Assembly (NCBI GenBank): GCA_031277535.1
Contig: JAITMD010000008.1
Coordinates: forward strand, 124,001 to 188,000
Reading direction: 5' to 3'
DNA length: 64,000 nt
Origin: Flavobacteriaceae bacterium
GTDB lineage: Bacteria > Bacteroidota > Bacteroidia > Flavobacteriales > Flavobacteriaceae
In this document: in pieces, positions 37,588 through 45,818 of the stretch
Layout: every line of letters begins with the position of its first letter
How positions within the stretch are numbered: the first letter of the stretch is position 1
Position numbers and translations under genes: made by a program
Notes under the pieces: model-generated
What the model was told of the DNA's origin: nothing
Seen by the model: only the letters and a program-made list of their open reading frames with translations
The model's database searches: none

Positions 37588-38229
37588 TTACTCCTCGCTC
37601 TTAAGCGTCGGAAGCCCCAGTTTATAACGGGTTGCTATTAAACGAATTACAAAAACAGATGCCGCACAAAAAATCTGAGAAAAAATGATATCTACCTTTA
37701 AGAAATCTAAAACATAGTAAATAACCACCCCAAATATACAAGTCAATGCATACCACTCCTGTTTAAATATCGCTGGGATTTCATTAATCATTATATCTCT
37801 AATAATTCCTCCTACTACCCCAGTAATAGTTGCCATAATAACAACCACCCAAAATGGATATCCTAAAGACATTGTTTTTTCTGTACCTACAACAACAAAT
37901 AACCCTAATCCAATACTATCAAACCATAAGAAAGTGTTATTTAGGTGCACAAGTTGTTTTCTAAAAATAACAACAAAGAACAAAGCGATAATAGTACACC
38001 AAACATATACACTATTCAACATCCAGAAAGGAGTAACTCCCAAAAGTAAATCTCTTAATGTTCCTCCACCTGTAGCAGTAACAAAACCAACTACTAAAGC
38101 CCCAAACCAATCTAAACTTTTTGCAGAAGCTAAACGAATACCAGAAATCGCAAAAGCACAAGTACCTAAAAACTCAATTATATCCACAAAGGTTATTGTT
38201 GACCAAAATTCCATAAAAACATCTACCAT
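37588..38229 (-). CDS. TRIC-type cation channel family protein (UPF0126, YadS-like)
   Basis: An inner-membrane protein of 213 residues with two repeats of three helices plus a last helix, the architecture of the UPF0126/TRIC family, homologous to trimeric intracellular cation channels. The two repeat signatures are GFVTATGGGTLRDLLLG and TITGVVGGIIRDIMIN, with a conserved glycine run and an Arg-Asp in each. Some members conduct K+ or glycine is proposed as substrate; the ion here is unknown. It lies 26 nt downstream of the aldehyde dehydrogenase gene, so the two may be co-transcribed. Confidence 0.88.
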   Translation of the reverse strand: MVDVFMEFWSTITFVDIIEFLGTCAFAISGIRLASAKSLDWFGALVVGFVTATGGGTLRDLLLGVTPFWMLNSVYVWCTIIALFFVVIFRKQLVHLNNTFLWFDSIGLGLFVVVGTEKTMSLGYPFWVVVIMATITGVVGGIIRDIMINEIPAIFKQEWYALTCIFGVVIYYVLDFLKVDIIFSQIFCAASVFVIRLIATRYKLGLPTLKSEE

Positions 38230-38255
38230 AATGCTACATTCTTTTTACTCTAAAA

Positions 38256-39548
38256 CTATTTTACAACTACTGATTTTTTATTTACAAAAGACAACAATCC
38301 TTCTACTGCCATCTCTCTCCCTATTCCAGAGAACTTATTTCCACCAAAAGGAACACGAGGATCTGAAATAACCATCTCATTAATAAAAACTGCTCCCTCA
38401 TCAAACAAATGAACTTGGCTTTTCAAAAAGTCAACATCCTTACTAAATAAAGCTACTCCTAATCCAAAACGAGAATCATTACTTAAAGCAATTGCTTCTT
38501 CAAAAGTATCAAATGTGGCAACAACAGCTAAGGGACCAAAAGTTTCTTCTTTGAAAGCGCGCATTTCACTTGTTACATTACTTAATAATGTCGGTTCAAA
38601 AAAACTTCCATCCCGTTTACCACCCACAACCAATTTCGCTCCTTGTACTATTGAATCATTCATAATACCCTCTAATTCCTCTGCTAAATCTTCTCTTGCT
38701 AAAAGGCCGATATCAGTCGATTCATCCATCACATCACCTACCTTCAATTTTCTCATACCTTCTACAAACAATTCAATAAATCGTTGCTCTAAACTTTTAT
38801 GAACCAAAAAACGTTTACCTGCAATACAACTCTGCCCTGTGTTTTGAAAACGCGCATTAACAGCTATGGGTACAACGTTATCTAAATCTGCATCTTCACA
38901 TACGATAAAAGCATTACTCCCTCCTAACTCCAATACCACAGGCTTAATGTATTCTCCTGCTTTTTTACCAACTGCACTTCCAGCTGCTTCGCTTCCCGTT
39001 AAAGACACTCCTTTCACTGTATTCGATTCAATTAAAGCTTCTACCTCACTTCCTTTTATAAAAACATTGAAATATACAGAAGGAAAACCATCTATTGTAA
39101 AAACTTCTTCTAAAGCAGTTGCACTCAAAGGCACGTTGCTTGCATGTTTTACCACTACAGTATTTCCAGCTAAGATTGTTGGAATTGCAAATCTAAACAC
39201 TTGCCAAAAAGGAAAGTTCCAAGGCATCACCCCTAATATTACTCCCATTGGATGATTTACGGTATAGGTTTCTGTCCAATCAGTACTAATAGTCCTTCCC
39301 TTCAAAAGCTCCTCTCCGTGATCGATATAATATTGTATCAACTTCCCACACTTCAGCACTTCCGCTTTTGCTTGTTTAATTGGCTTGTGCATATCTTTTG
39401 TCATCAATGCAGCATAAGTATCTACATTATTACTCAACTTCGCTAAAACAGCCTCTAAATAGCTTATTCTGTAAGCCACAGGTTCTAACTTCCAACTTAC
39501 ATAACTCTCATTTGCTTTATCTAAAATTCCTTGGGCAATTTCATTCAT
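38256..39548 (-). CDS. NAD(P)-dependent aldehyde dehydrogenase (succinate-semialdehyde type), short N-terminus
   Basis: Oxidises an aldehyde to the acid; closest in motif pattern to succinate-semialdehyde dehydrogenases. The catalytic Cys is in [11 protein letters not shown], the general-base Glu in [10 protein letters not shown], and the nucleotide motif in [14 protein letters not shown] use the ATG at 39548, giving 430 residues; a TTG-started frame to 39590 adds residues unlike the family. Even so, the usual opening strand with INPATG is absent, so it is about 20-25 residues short at the N-terminus. C-terminal motif [20 protein letters not shown] is partly quoted (FGGNKFSG) and intact. Substrate is inferred only. 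Confidence 0.87.
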   Translation of the reverse strand: MNEIAQGILDKANESYVSWKLEPVAYRISYLEAVLAKLSNNVDTYAALMTKDMHKPIKQAKAEVLKCGKLIQYYIDHGEELLKGRTISTDWTETYTVNHPMGVILGVMPWNFPFWQVFRFAIPTILAGNTVVVKHASNVPLSATALEEVFTIDGFPSVYFNVFIKGSEVEALIESNTVKGVSLTGSEAAGSAVGKKAGEYIKPVVLELGGSNAFIVCEDADLDNVVPIAVNARFQNTGQSCIAGKRFLVHKSLEQRFIELFVEGMRKLKVGDVMDESTDIGLLAREDLAEELEGIMNDSIVQGAKLVVGGKRDGSFFEPTLLSNVTSEMRAFKEETFGPLAVVATFDTFEEAIALSNDSRFGLGVALFSKDVDFLKSQVHLFDEGAVFINEMVISDPRVPFGGNKFSGIGREMAVEGLLSFVNKKSVVVK

Positions 39549-39652
39549 TGTATTATTCTGTTTTTTTGCTATTATTACATCTATTGACAAAACAATGTTT
39601 TATCTTGTATCTTTAAAGAGAAAGAACTAATTTAGTAAGAAATAAAGAAAAG

Positions 39653-39823
39653 ATGAAAAAGAATATAATCATATTACTTGGAGGACTTACTATGTCAGCC
39701 TTCTCAATCTTTTTATACTACTTGGACTTTATTGGTCCTAAGTTTGCATACTTCTTAGTATTGATTTCTTTCTTAATGGTTATTAGTCCTGTTGTTATAT
39801 ATATTTTCAATAAACAAAACTAA
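39653..39823 (+). CDS. Small membrane protein, 56 residues
   Basis: ATG at 39653 and stop at 39821-39823; 56 codons of coding sequence. Two hydrophobic helices (residues 4-23 and 31-52) are joined by DFIGPK, with Lys at both ends, typical of tiny inner-membrane proteins. The first helix begins KKNIIILLGGL. An A/G-rich AAAGAAAAG lies just before the ATG. I do not recognise a family. It precedes a second tiny membrane protein by 30 nt; both explain an otherwise empty 450-nt gap. Codon choice is like the neighbours. Confidence 0.6.
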   Translation: MKKNIIILLGGLTMSAFSIFLYYLDFIGPKFAYFLVLISFLMVISPVVIYIFNKQN

Positions 39824-39853
39824 AGCTTACTTTTAAGCTCTAAATGAAATAAA

Positions 39854-40024
39854 ATGAAAAATATTAAATTACTACTTTTAGGACTTATATTATTCTTGAT
39901 AGCAATAATACTAAGAAACCAAGGTACAGTAAATTCTATAATTACTATTGTTCTCTTAATTATCGCGTTAGTGGTAACTGCCATTCCACTTTATAACCTT
40001 GTATTTAATAGACTTAAAAAATAA
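39854..40024 (+). CDS. Small membrane protein, 56 residues (second of a pair)
   Basis: ATG at 39854 and stop at 40022-40024. It has exactly the same length as the preceding gene. Two hydrophobic helices (about 5-20 and 28-50) flank RNQGTVN, with a basic tail NRLKK. It begins MKNIKLLLLGLILF, similar in style to its neighbour (basic N-terminus, helix, polar turn, helix, basic tail), so an old duplication is possible although identity is low. Unknown family. A terminator overlaps its end and the end of the convergent gene. Confidence 0.6.
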   Translation: MKNIKLLLLGLILFLIAIILRNQGTVNSIITIVLLIIALVVTAIPLYNLVFNRLKK

Positions 40025-40050
40025 AAAAGCCAGCTTATAGCTGGCTTACT
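40023..40050 (-). terminator. Terminator between convergent small genes
   Basis: A 9-bp perfect stem (AAGCCAGCT with AGCTGGCTT, loop TAT). The minus strand carries a T-run after it, so it serves mainly the PLDc_N gene whose last codons it overlaps. It may also stop plus-strand transcription. Confidence 0.75.
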
Positions 40051-40244
40051 TGTTTATATTTTGTTCCTACCAAAAGATAGGCTAAACTTCCTAACACTGG
40101 TATCAATAGTATTATTAAGCACCACAAAAGCTTTCTATCTGAATCAATCGATGTTTTTCCTAATTTATAAAAACAATAAATCGGAAGCAATATAATCGCT
40201 ACTAAAACAAAAAGCTGCCATAACATAAGAAAGAAATCCATCAT
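40035..40244 (-). CDS. Small PLDc_N-domain membrane protein
   Basis: A 69-residue inner-membrane protein made only of the two-helix N-terminal domain of cardiolipin synthases (PLDc_N): helix 1 at about 3-24, a short cytosolic loop with TSIDSDRKLLW, and helix 2 with the typical LIPVLGSLAYLLVG. No phospholipase D catalytic HKD domain follows. The start at 40244 (or the next Met at 40241) removes 23 residues that are open upstream but contain the long inverted repeat at 40292-40336. Function unknown. Confidence 0.75.
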   Translation of the reverse strand: MMDFFLMLWQLFVLVAIILLPIYCFYKLGKTSIDSDRKLLWCLIILLIPVLGSLAYLLVGTKYKQVSQL

Positions 40245-40291
40245 TATTAATTTTAAATTGATACTCAATACGTAATCTATAATTACTCTGC

Positions 40292-40336
40292 AATATACTA
40301 AAAAAGCCAACAAAATGTTGGCTTTTTTAGTATATT
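40292..40336 (-). terminator. Rho-independent terminator after threonine dehydrogenase gene
   Basis: A 20-bp perfect stem (40292-40311 with 40317-40336, loop AAAAT) whose core GCCAAC is flanked by A- and T-runs, so the structure and T-tract are symmetric. It lies 7 nt beyond the stop at 40344. Confidence 0.9.
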
Positions 40337-40343
40337 ACTTTTC

Positions 40344-41297
40344 TTATTTCTTTAATACTCTTGTTAAGTTTTCAAGCATTACTTGAGTCATAGTTTCTAA
40401 GTTATACTCATGCTTCCATCCCCAATCCTGTTGAGCACTTGTATCATCAATACTTGCAGGCCAACTATCAGCAATAGCTTGTCTAAAATCTGGATTATAC
40501 TCAATCGTAAAATCAGGCAAGTGTTTTTTAATCTCAGCATAAATCTCTTCTGGTGTAAAAGAAATTCCACCTAAATTATATGATGAACGAATTTTTACAT
40601 CTTCTTTCTTTGCTTGCATAATACCTACTGTTGCATTTAATGCATCATCCATATACATCATTGGCAAAGCCGATTGTTCAGACAAAAAACAGTTGTAATG
40701 ATTATCCTCAATAGCTTTATAGAAAATATCCACAGCATAATCTGTTGTTCCACCACCAGGAGGTGTAGTCCATGAAATTAGCCCAGGGTATCTAATACTA
40801 CGTACATCTACTCCAAATTTATTATAGTAATACTCACACCAACGTTCTCCTGTTTGTTTAGAAATACCATACACGGTACTTGGTTCCATCACAGTATATT
40901 GAGGTGTATTATATCTTGGAGTTGTAGGACCAAATACAGCTATTGAAGAAGGCCAGAAAATCTTTTTAATCTTACCATCTTTGGCTAAATTAAGTACATG
41001 AAATAACGAGTTCATATTTAAATCCCAAGCAAAAGCAGGGTTTTTCTCGGCAGTTGCAGACAACAAAGCTGCCATTAAATACACTTCTTCAACTTGATGT
41101 TTCTCAATAACTGCTGCTACAGCATCAAACTCCATTGCATTAAGAATCTCGAACGGCCCTGAGCTCATTAAACTTTCGTTTCCTTCTCTAATATCTGAAG
41201 CAATAACGTTATCGTTACCATAAATGCCTCTTAATTTCAATGTAAGCTCTGAACCAATTTGTCCACAAGCTCCAATGATAAGAATTTTGGTTCCCAT
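40344..41297 (-). CDS. L-threonine 3-dehydrogenase, SDR type
   Basis: An NAD-dependent oxidation of L-threonine to 2-amino-3-ketobutyrate, in the cytoplasm. It belongs to the short-chain dehydrogenase/epimerase-like family, not the zinc-dependent MDR Tdh. The Rossmann motif GACGQIGSEL (residues 9-18) and catalytic YGISK are present, with the family-specific RYPGLISWTTPPGGGTTDYA block (seen as PGLISW and PPGGGTTD). The 317-residue length is normal. It stands alone, with a promoter box upstream and a 20-bp terminator downstream. Confidence 0.92.
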   Translation of the reverse strand: MGTKILIIGACGQIGSELTLKLRGIYGNDNVIASDIREGNESLMSSGPFEILNAMEFDAVAAVIEKHQVEEVYLMAALLSATAEKNPAFAWDLNMNSLFHVLNLAKDGKIKKIFWPSSIAVFGPTTPRYNTPQYTVMEPSTVYGISKQTGERWCEYYYNKFGVDVRSIRYPGLISWTTPPGGGTTDYAVDIFYKAIEDNHYNCFLSEQSALPMMYMDDALNATVGIMQAKKEDVKIRSSYNLGGISFTPEEIYAEIKKHLPDFTIEYNPDFRQAIADSWPASIDDTSAQQDWGWKHEYNLETMTQVMLENLTRVLKK

Positions 41298-41318
41298 TAT
41301 AAGTAAATTTTAATGGCA

Positions 41319-41326
41319 CAAATATA
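41319..41326 (-). promoter_or_regulatory. Possible -7 promoter box for threonine dehydrogenase
   Basis: On the minus strand TATATTTG, an exact TAnnTTTG match, 22 nt upstream of the ATG. ATTG lies 20 nt further upstream (41350-41347), three of four -33 positions. Confidence 0.5.
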
Positions 41327-41549
41327 ACGGAACTAACACAATAAATCAATGTTCACTTAGAAACTTACAGACAAGAGAACAATCAAAAAAATAACAGCAA
41401 TTAATTAAAAATCAATAAATTAACAACAAACCTCCAATATCACACAAGAACTTTAACACTCTTATCACCTTCTGTCATTTAAAAAAAATCATTCTACTTC
41501 AAAATACAACAAACTCACACACTATAAAGTAAATATCACAGAACATTCG

Positions 41550-41557
41550 TAAATTTG
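41550..41557 (+). promoter_or_regulatory. Possible -7 promoter box for the lipoprotein-mfd unit
   Basis: TAAATTTG matches TAnnTTTG, 20 nt upstream of the ATG at 41577. The -33 element is not evident. Confidence 0.45.
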
Positions 41558-41576
41558 ACCACCTAATAAGCAAAAA

Positions 41577-42185
41577 ATGAAACAGTATCTGGTTATAATA
41601 GTATCAATTCTATGTTTATCATTAGTTACATCATCTTGTAAAGATGATAGTGAGCGTAAACAACAAGAGATACAAAAAAAATTAAAGCAACACAACGATA
41701 GTGTATTTCAGTTCTTAGCTAAAAACTGGAAATTTGTTATTCCACACCCAACCAATGAATTAAAACAAAACATTGATGATTGGAGTACTCTAAATGACTT
41801 AAAGAAGGAACTTACATTAGCTCCAGTTTCAACTATTGGGGCTTTTCAAAAGAAAGCGGAAGTTTTAAGTCAAAATGCTCTAAACGTAGTCTATCAATCA
41901 TATCCTGCTGCTGTTAATTATCCAGATGTAAAAGCCAGATATACAGCTCTACTAACTTCTATCCAAAATTTAGAAATGTACATCACTGTAGATCCAATAG
42001 ATATAAAAAAGGTAGATCACTGTATTAAAGAAGTACAAAACAATTTACGCATATTCTATGCTGTTATGGAAGAAGAATTAGTAAGAACTAATATTCCAAA
42101 AGAAGAGGGGGAACAAGAAATGATTCAGGAAATGCAAAATATGGCATTAGATCCTACAAGAAACGCAAATCCAGAAGACGAATAA
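41577..42185 (+). CDS. Lipoprotein of unknown function
   Basis: A 202-residue lipoprotein. The signal peptide ends in a lipobox-like TSSC (about residue 21), followed by charged KDDSERKQQEIQKKLKQ, a coiled-coil-like helix. The mature part is mostly helical and hydrophilic with a conserved-looking NWKFVIPHPT segment. I recognise no catalytic motif. It is expressed upstream of mfd (13-nt gap), so a common transcript is likely, although the functional link between them is not known. Confidence 0.8.
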   Translation: MKQYLVIIVSILCLSLVTSSCKDDSERKQQEIQKKLKQHNDSVFQFLAKNWKFVIPHPTNELKQNIDDWSTLNDLKKELTLAPVSTIGAFQKKAEVLSQNALNVVYQSYPAAVNYPDVKARYTALLTSIQNLEMYITVDPIDIKKVDHCIKEVQNNLRIFYAVMEEELVRTNIPKEEGEQEMIQEMQNMALDPTRNANPEDE

Positions 42186-42198
42186 CAAAGCAACCACG

Positions 42199-45100
42199 AT
42201 GATAGTTAAACAGTTATACAACGACTCCAACAAGACTAAGCAAATTGCACAGGAACTTGAACAAAAAGGACGTAAAATTGGATTAAAAGGCTTGGTTGGT
42301 TCTGCTATTTCATTTCAAATAGAAAGTTTATTCCAGCATACAGAGCTCCCATTTTTATTAATATTCAACGATAAAGAAGAGGCAGCCTACTATCTCAATG
42401 ATTTAGAACTATTGATTAATAAACAAGATGTTCTATTTTATCCTGGCTCATTCAGAAGACCTTACCAAATAGAAGAAACAGATAATGCTAATGTTTTATT
42501 ACGTGCGGAAGTTCTTAATCGCATTAGTTCTCGTAAAAAACCGGCAATTATTGTCTCTTATACGGAAGCTATCTTTGAAAAAGTAGTTACAAAAAAAGTA
42601 TTAGAAAAAAATACATTAAAAGTTCACGTAGGTGATAAAACCTCGATTGACTTTGTAAATGAAGTATTGTTTGAATACAATTTTACACGTGTAGACTTTG
42701 TTTCCGAACCAGGAGAATTTTCTGTTAGAGGAGGAATTATTGATGTATTCTCTTTCTCCAATGACACTCCTTATAGAATTGAATTCTTTGGTGATGAAAT
42801 TGACAGTATACGTACATTCGATGTAGAAACTCAACTTTCAATAGAAAAACACAAAAAAATTACTATTATTCCAAATGTTGAAAACAAATTTTCAACTGAA
42901 GTACGAGAAAGTTTCTTAGAGTATATTTCTGAAAAAACTATTGTTTTCGCTCAAAATACAGCTTTAATAGTAGAGCAATTAAACAAACACTTTGAAAAAG
43001 CGACTATAGCTTTTGAAAAACTAAATAAAGATTTAAAACACAAAGCTCCTTCAGATATGTTTCTGGATGGAAATGCTTTTTTACGTCTGATAGAACTATT
43101 TTCTTTTGTAGAACTAACAGAAACAAAAGCAATACAAACGAATCGTACTTTTGAATTTCATACAAAGCCACAACCATCTTTTAATAAACAATTTGAATTG
43201 CTGGCGCGCAACTTAAATGAAAATACAGATAATGGTTATCAAAACTATCTTTTCTGCGCTAATGAAAATCAAGCAAAGCGTTTCAAAGACATTTTTGACT
43301 CATTAAAAGACAAAGATGAGCAAGCTATTGTTCAGTCTTTCAAAACAATTGTTGCCCCACTATACGAAGGTTTTGTTGATCATGAGATGCAACTTGTTTG
43401 TTATACAGATCATCAAATATTTGAACGTTATCACAAGTTCAATATCAAAAATGGATACTCCAAAAAACAAAATATTACACTTAAAGAGCTTACTTCCTTA
43501 AGTGTAGGAGATTTCGTAACACATATCGACCATGGGATTGGAAAATTTGGTGGTTTGCAAAAAATACAGGTTGAGGGTAAAACACAAGAAGCAATCAAAT
43601 TAGTATATGCTGATAATGATATTGTATATGTAAGTATTCACTCTCTTCACAAAATTTCCAAGTATAACGGCAAAGAAGGTGTTGCCCCTAAAATTCACAA
43701 ATTAGGATCAAGTACTTGGAAAAACTTAAAAAACAAAACCAAAGCAAGAGTTAAACATATTGCTTTCAATTTAATACAACTCTACGCTAAAAGACGTTTG
43801 CAACGAGGATTCCAATGTGCTACTGATAGTTATTTACAGCACGAACTGGAGAGTTCTTTCATCTATGAAGATACACCAGATCAATTAAAAGCGACTATTG
43901 ATGTAAAAGCAGATATGGAAAGCGAACGTCCAATGGATCGATTAGTATGTGGTGATGTTGGATTTGGAAAAACAGAAGTTGCTATACGTGCTGCTTTCAA
44001 AATGGTAGATAATGGAAAACAAGTTGCCATACTTGTACCAACAACTATTTTGGCATTCCAACATTACAAAACATTCAATGAACGTTTAAAGGATATGCCT
44101 GTAACTGTTGCCTATATCAACCGATTCAAAACTGCTAAACAAAAAGCAGAAATACTGAAAGACTTAGCAGCTGGCAAGATAGACATCATAATAGGTACAC
44201 ACCAATTAGTAAATAAAAGTGTTGTATTTAAAGACTTAGGTCTATTAATTATTGATGAAGAACAAAAATTTGGGGTTGCTGTAAAAGACAAACTAAAAAC
44301 CATTGCAGAAAATATAGATACACTAACGCTTACAGCGACACCTATACCACGTACATTACAATTTTCGTTAATGGCTGCACGTGATTTATCTGTCATTACT
44401 ACACCTCCACCCAATCGTTACCCAATTGAATCAAATGTAGTAGGGTTTAATGAAGAAGTTATTCGAGATGCTGTAGCATACGAAATAGAAAGAGGTGGAC
44501 AAGTATATTTTATCAACAATAGAATAGAAAATATTCGAGAAGTTGCTGGTATGATACAGCGTTTGGTTCCCAATGCCAAAATAGGTATTGGCCATGGCCA
44601 AATGGAAGGTAAAAAATTGGAAGAACTAATGCTTGCCTTCATGGATGGTGAATTTGATGTATTAGTTGCTACTACTATTATTGAGAGTGGATTAGACGTT
44701 CCAAACGCCAATACTATTTTAATCAATAATGCTAATAATTTTGGACTTTCTGATTTACATCAAATGAGAGGTCGAGTGGGCCGTAGTAACAAAAAGGCAT
44801 TTTGTTATTTTATTTGTCCTCCATATTCTGCTATGACAGAAGAAGCTCGTAAACGCATCCAAGCTTTAGAACAATTTAGCGATCTGGGCAGTGGATTCAA
44901 TATTGCCATGAAAGACTTAGAAATTCGTGGTGCTGGAGATATCTTAGGAGGAGAACAAAGTGGATTTATCAATGAAATAGGTTTTGAAACCTATCAAAAA
45001 ATCATGCAAGAGGCCATTGAAGAGCTAAAAGAAAATGAGTTTAAAGACTTGTATGAAGAAGAGAATAAGGAAGAAAACAAAGTATTTGTTAGAGATACAC

Positions 45101-45552
45101 AGATTGATACAGATTTCGAAATCTTGTTCCCTGATGAATACATCAACAATATCACAGAACGTTTGAATCTTTACAATGAACTAAGTGTCATTACAAAAGA
45201 AGAAAACTTAGCCACTTATGAACAACAATTAATTGACCGTTTTGGTCCATTACCTCGTCAGGCAATCGCTCTATTAAATAGTTTACGCATGAAATGGCAT
45301 GCAACTAATATGGGGATTGAAAGAGTGATTTTAAAACAAGGAAAGATGCTTTGTTATTTTGTAGGAGATCAATCTTCTACTTTCTACCAATCTGCTAAGT
45401 TTAGAAAAGTCTTACTCTTTATTCAGCAACACGCTAATATTTGTCAGATGAAAGAAAAGGATACGAAGAATGGACCCCGTTTAATTCTAACCTTCAACTC
45501 TGTCAAATCAATAAAGCAAGCCTTAGAGTTTATGCAATTATTGGACAGTTAA
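42199..45552 (+). CDS. mfd: Transcription-repair coupling factor (Mfd)
   Basis: Displaces RNA polymerase stalled at DNA lesions and recruits UvrA. The 1117-residue order is complete: UvrB-homology N-terminal modules (FYPGSFRRPYQ, SVRGGIIDVFSF), the RNA polymerase-interaction domain (from about residue 435, HIDHGIGKF, IVYVSIHSL), the helicase/translocase with Walker A GDVGFGKTE and the DEEQ box (LIIDEEQKFG), motif VI RVGRSN, and the TRCF C-terminal domain. Partner uvrC is at the start of this window, but uvrA and uvrB are elsewhere. It follows the lipoprotein gene by 13 nt and ends in a strong terminator. Confidence 0.97.
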   Translation: MIVKQLYNDSNKTKQIAQELEQKGRKIGLKGLVGSAISFQIESLFQHTELPFLLIFNDKEEAAYYLNDLELLINKQDVLFYPGSFRRPYQIEETDNANVLLRAEVLNRISSRKKPAIIVSYTEAIFEKVVTKKVLEKNTLKVHVGDKTSIDFVNEVLFEYNFTRVDFVSEPGEFSVRGGIIDVFSFSNDTPYRIEFFGDEIDSIRTFDVETQLSIEKHKKITIIPNVENKFSTEVRESFLEYISEKTIVFAQNTALIVEQLNKHFEKATIAFEKLNKDLKHKAPSDMFLDGNAFLRLIELFSFVELTETKAIQTNRTFEFHTKPQPSFNKQFELLARNLNENTDNGYQNYLFCANENQAKRFKDIFDSLKDKDEQAIVQSFKTIVAPLYEGFVDHEMQLVCYTDHQIFERYHKFNIKNGYSKKQNITLKELTSLSVGDFVTHIDHGIGKFGGLQKIQVEGKTQEAIKLVYADNDIVYVSIHSLHKISKYNGKEGVAPKIHKLGSSTWKNLKNKTKARVKHIAFNLIQLYAKRRLQRGFQCATDSYLQHELESSFIYEDTPDQLKATIDVKADMESERPMDRLVCGDVGFGKTEVAIRAAFKMVDNGKQVAILVPTTILAFQHYKTFNERLKDMPVTVAYINRFKTAKQKAEILKDLAAGKIDIIIGTHQLVNKSVVFKDLGLLIIDEEQKFGVAVKDKLKTIAENIDTLTLTATPIPRTLQFSLMAARDLSVITTPPPNRYPIESNVVGFNEEVIRDAVAYEIERGGQVYFINNRIENIREVAGMIQRLVPNAKIGIGHGQMEGKKLEELMLAFMDGEFDVLVATTIIESGLDVPNANTILINNANNFGLSDLHQMRGRVGRSNKKAFCYFICPPYSAMTEEARKRIQALEQFSDLGSGFNIAMKDLEIRGAGDILGGEQSGFINEIGFETYQKIMQEAIEELKENEFKDLYEEENKEENKVFVRDTQIDTDFEILFPDEYINNITERLNLYNELSVITKEENLATYEQQLIDRFGPLPRQAIALLNSLRMKWHATNMGIERVILKQGKMLCYFVGDQSSTFYQSAKFRKVLLFIQQHANICQMKEKDTKNGPRLILTFNSVKSIKQALEFMQLLDS

Positions 45553-45567
45553 AAACAATATCAATTG

Positions 45568-45609
45568 AAACAACAGGTTGCTTTATTATAAGCAACCTGT
45601 TGTTTTTTT
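45568..45609 (+). terminator. Rho-independent terminator after mfd
   Basis: A 16-bp perfect stem (45568-45583 with 45590-45605, loop TATTAT) followed by T residues, 15 nt beyond the mfd stop. Confidence 0.9.
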
Positions 45610-45768
45610 AGCTATTCTCATTCGTTTTTTATCTCATTTCGAAACAGAGAACCATTCATTTACAATCTATTTTATTGCACTCTCCCTGCAACCACCTTGC
45701 ATTTTTACTGGCTTTTATCCTCTTTTGTGCAACAAAGGTGCAGTCATGGTACAAGAAAGTATATCCAC

Positions 45769-45800
45769 AAAAAAAGCCTGTGACAGATATCACAGGCTTT
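45769..45800 (-). terminator. Rho-independent terminator after the M16 protease gene
   Basis: An 11-bp perfect stem (45773-45783 with 45790-45800, loop CAGATA) followed by T residues on the minus strand, 18 nt beyond the stop at 45819. Confidence 0.9.
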
Positions 45801-45818
45801 CTATATTTTAAGAAGCTA

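Noticed and set aside
38515..39446. Plus-strand frames antisense to the aldehyde dehydrogenase
   Set aside because: Long antisense frames are common opposite such genes; the sequences are low-complexity and the minus-strand protein is clearly real.
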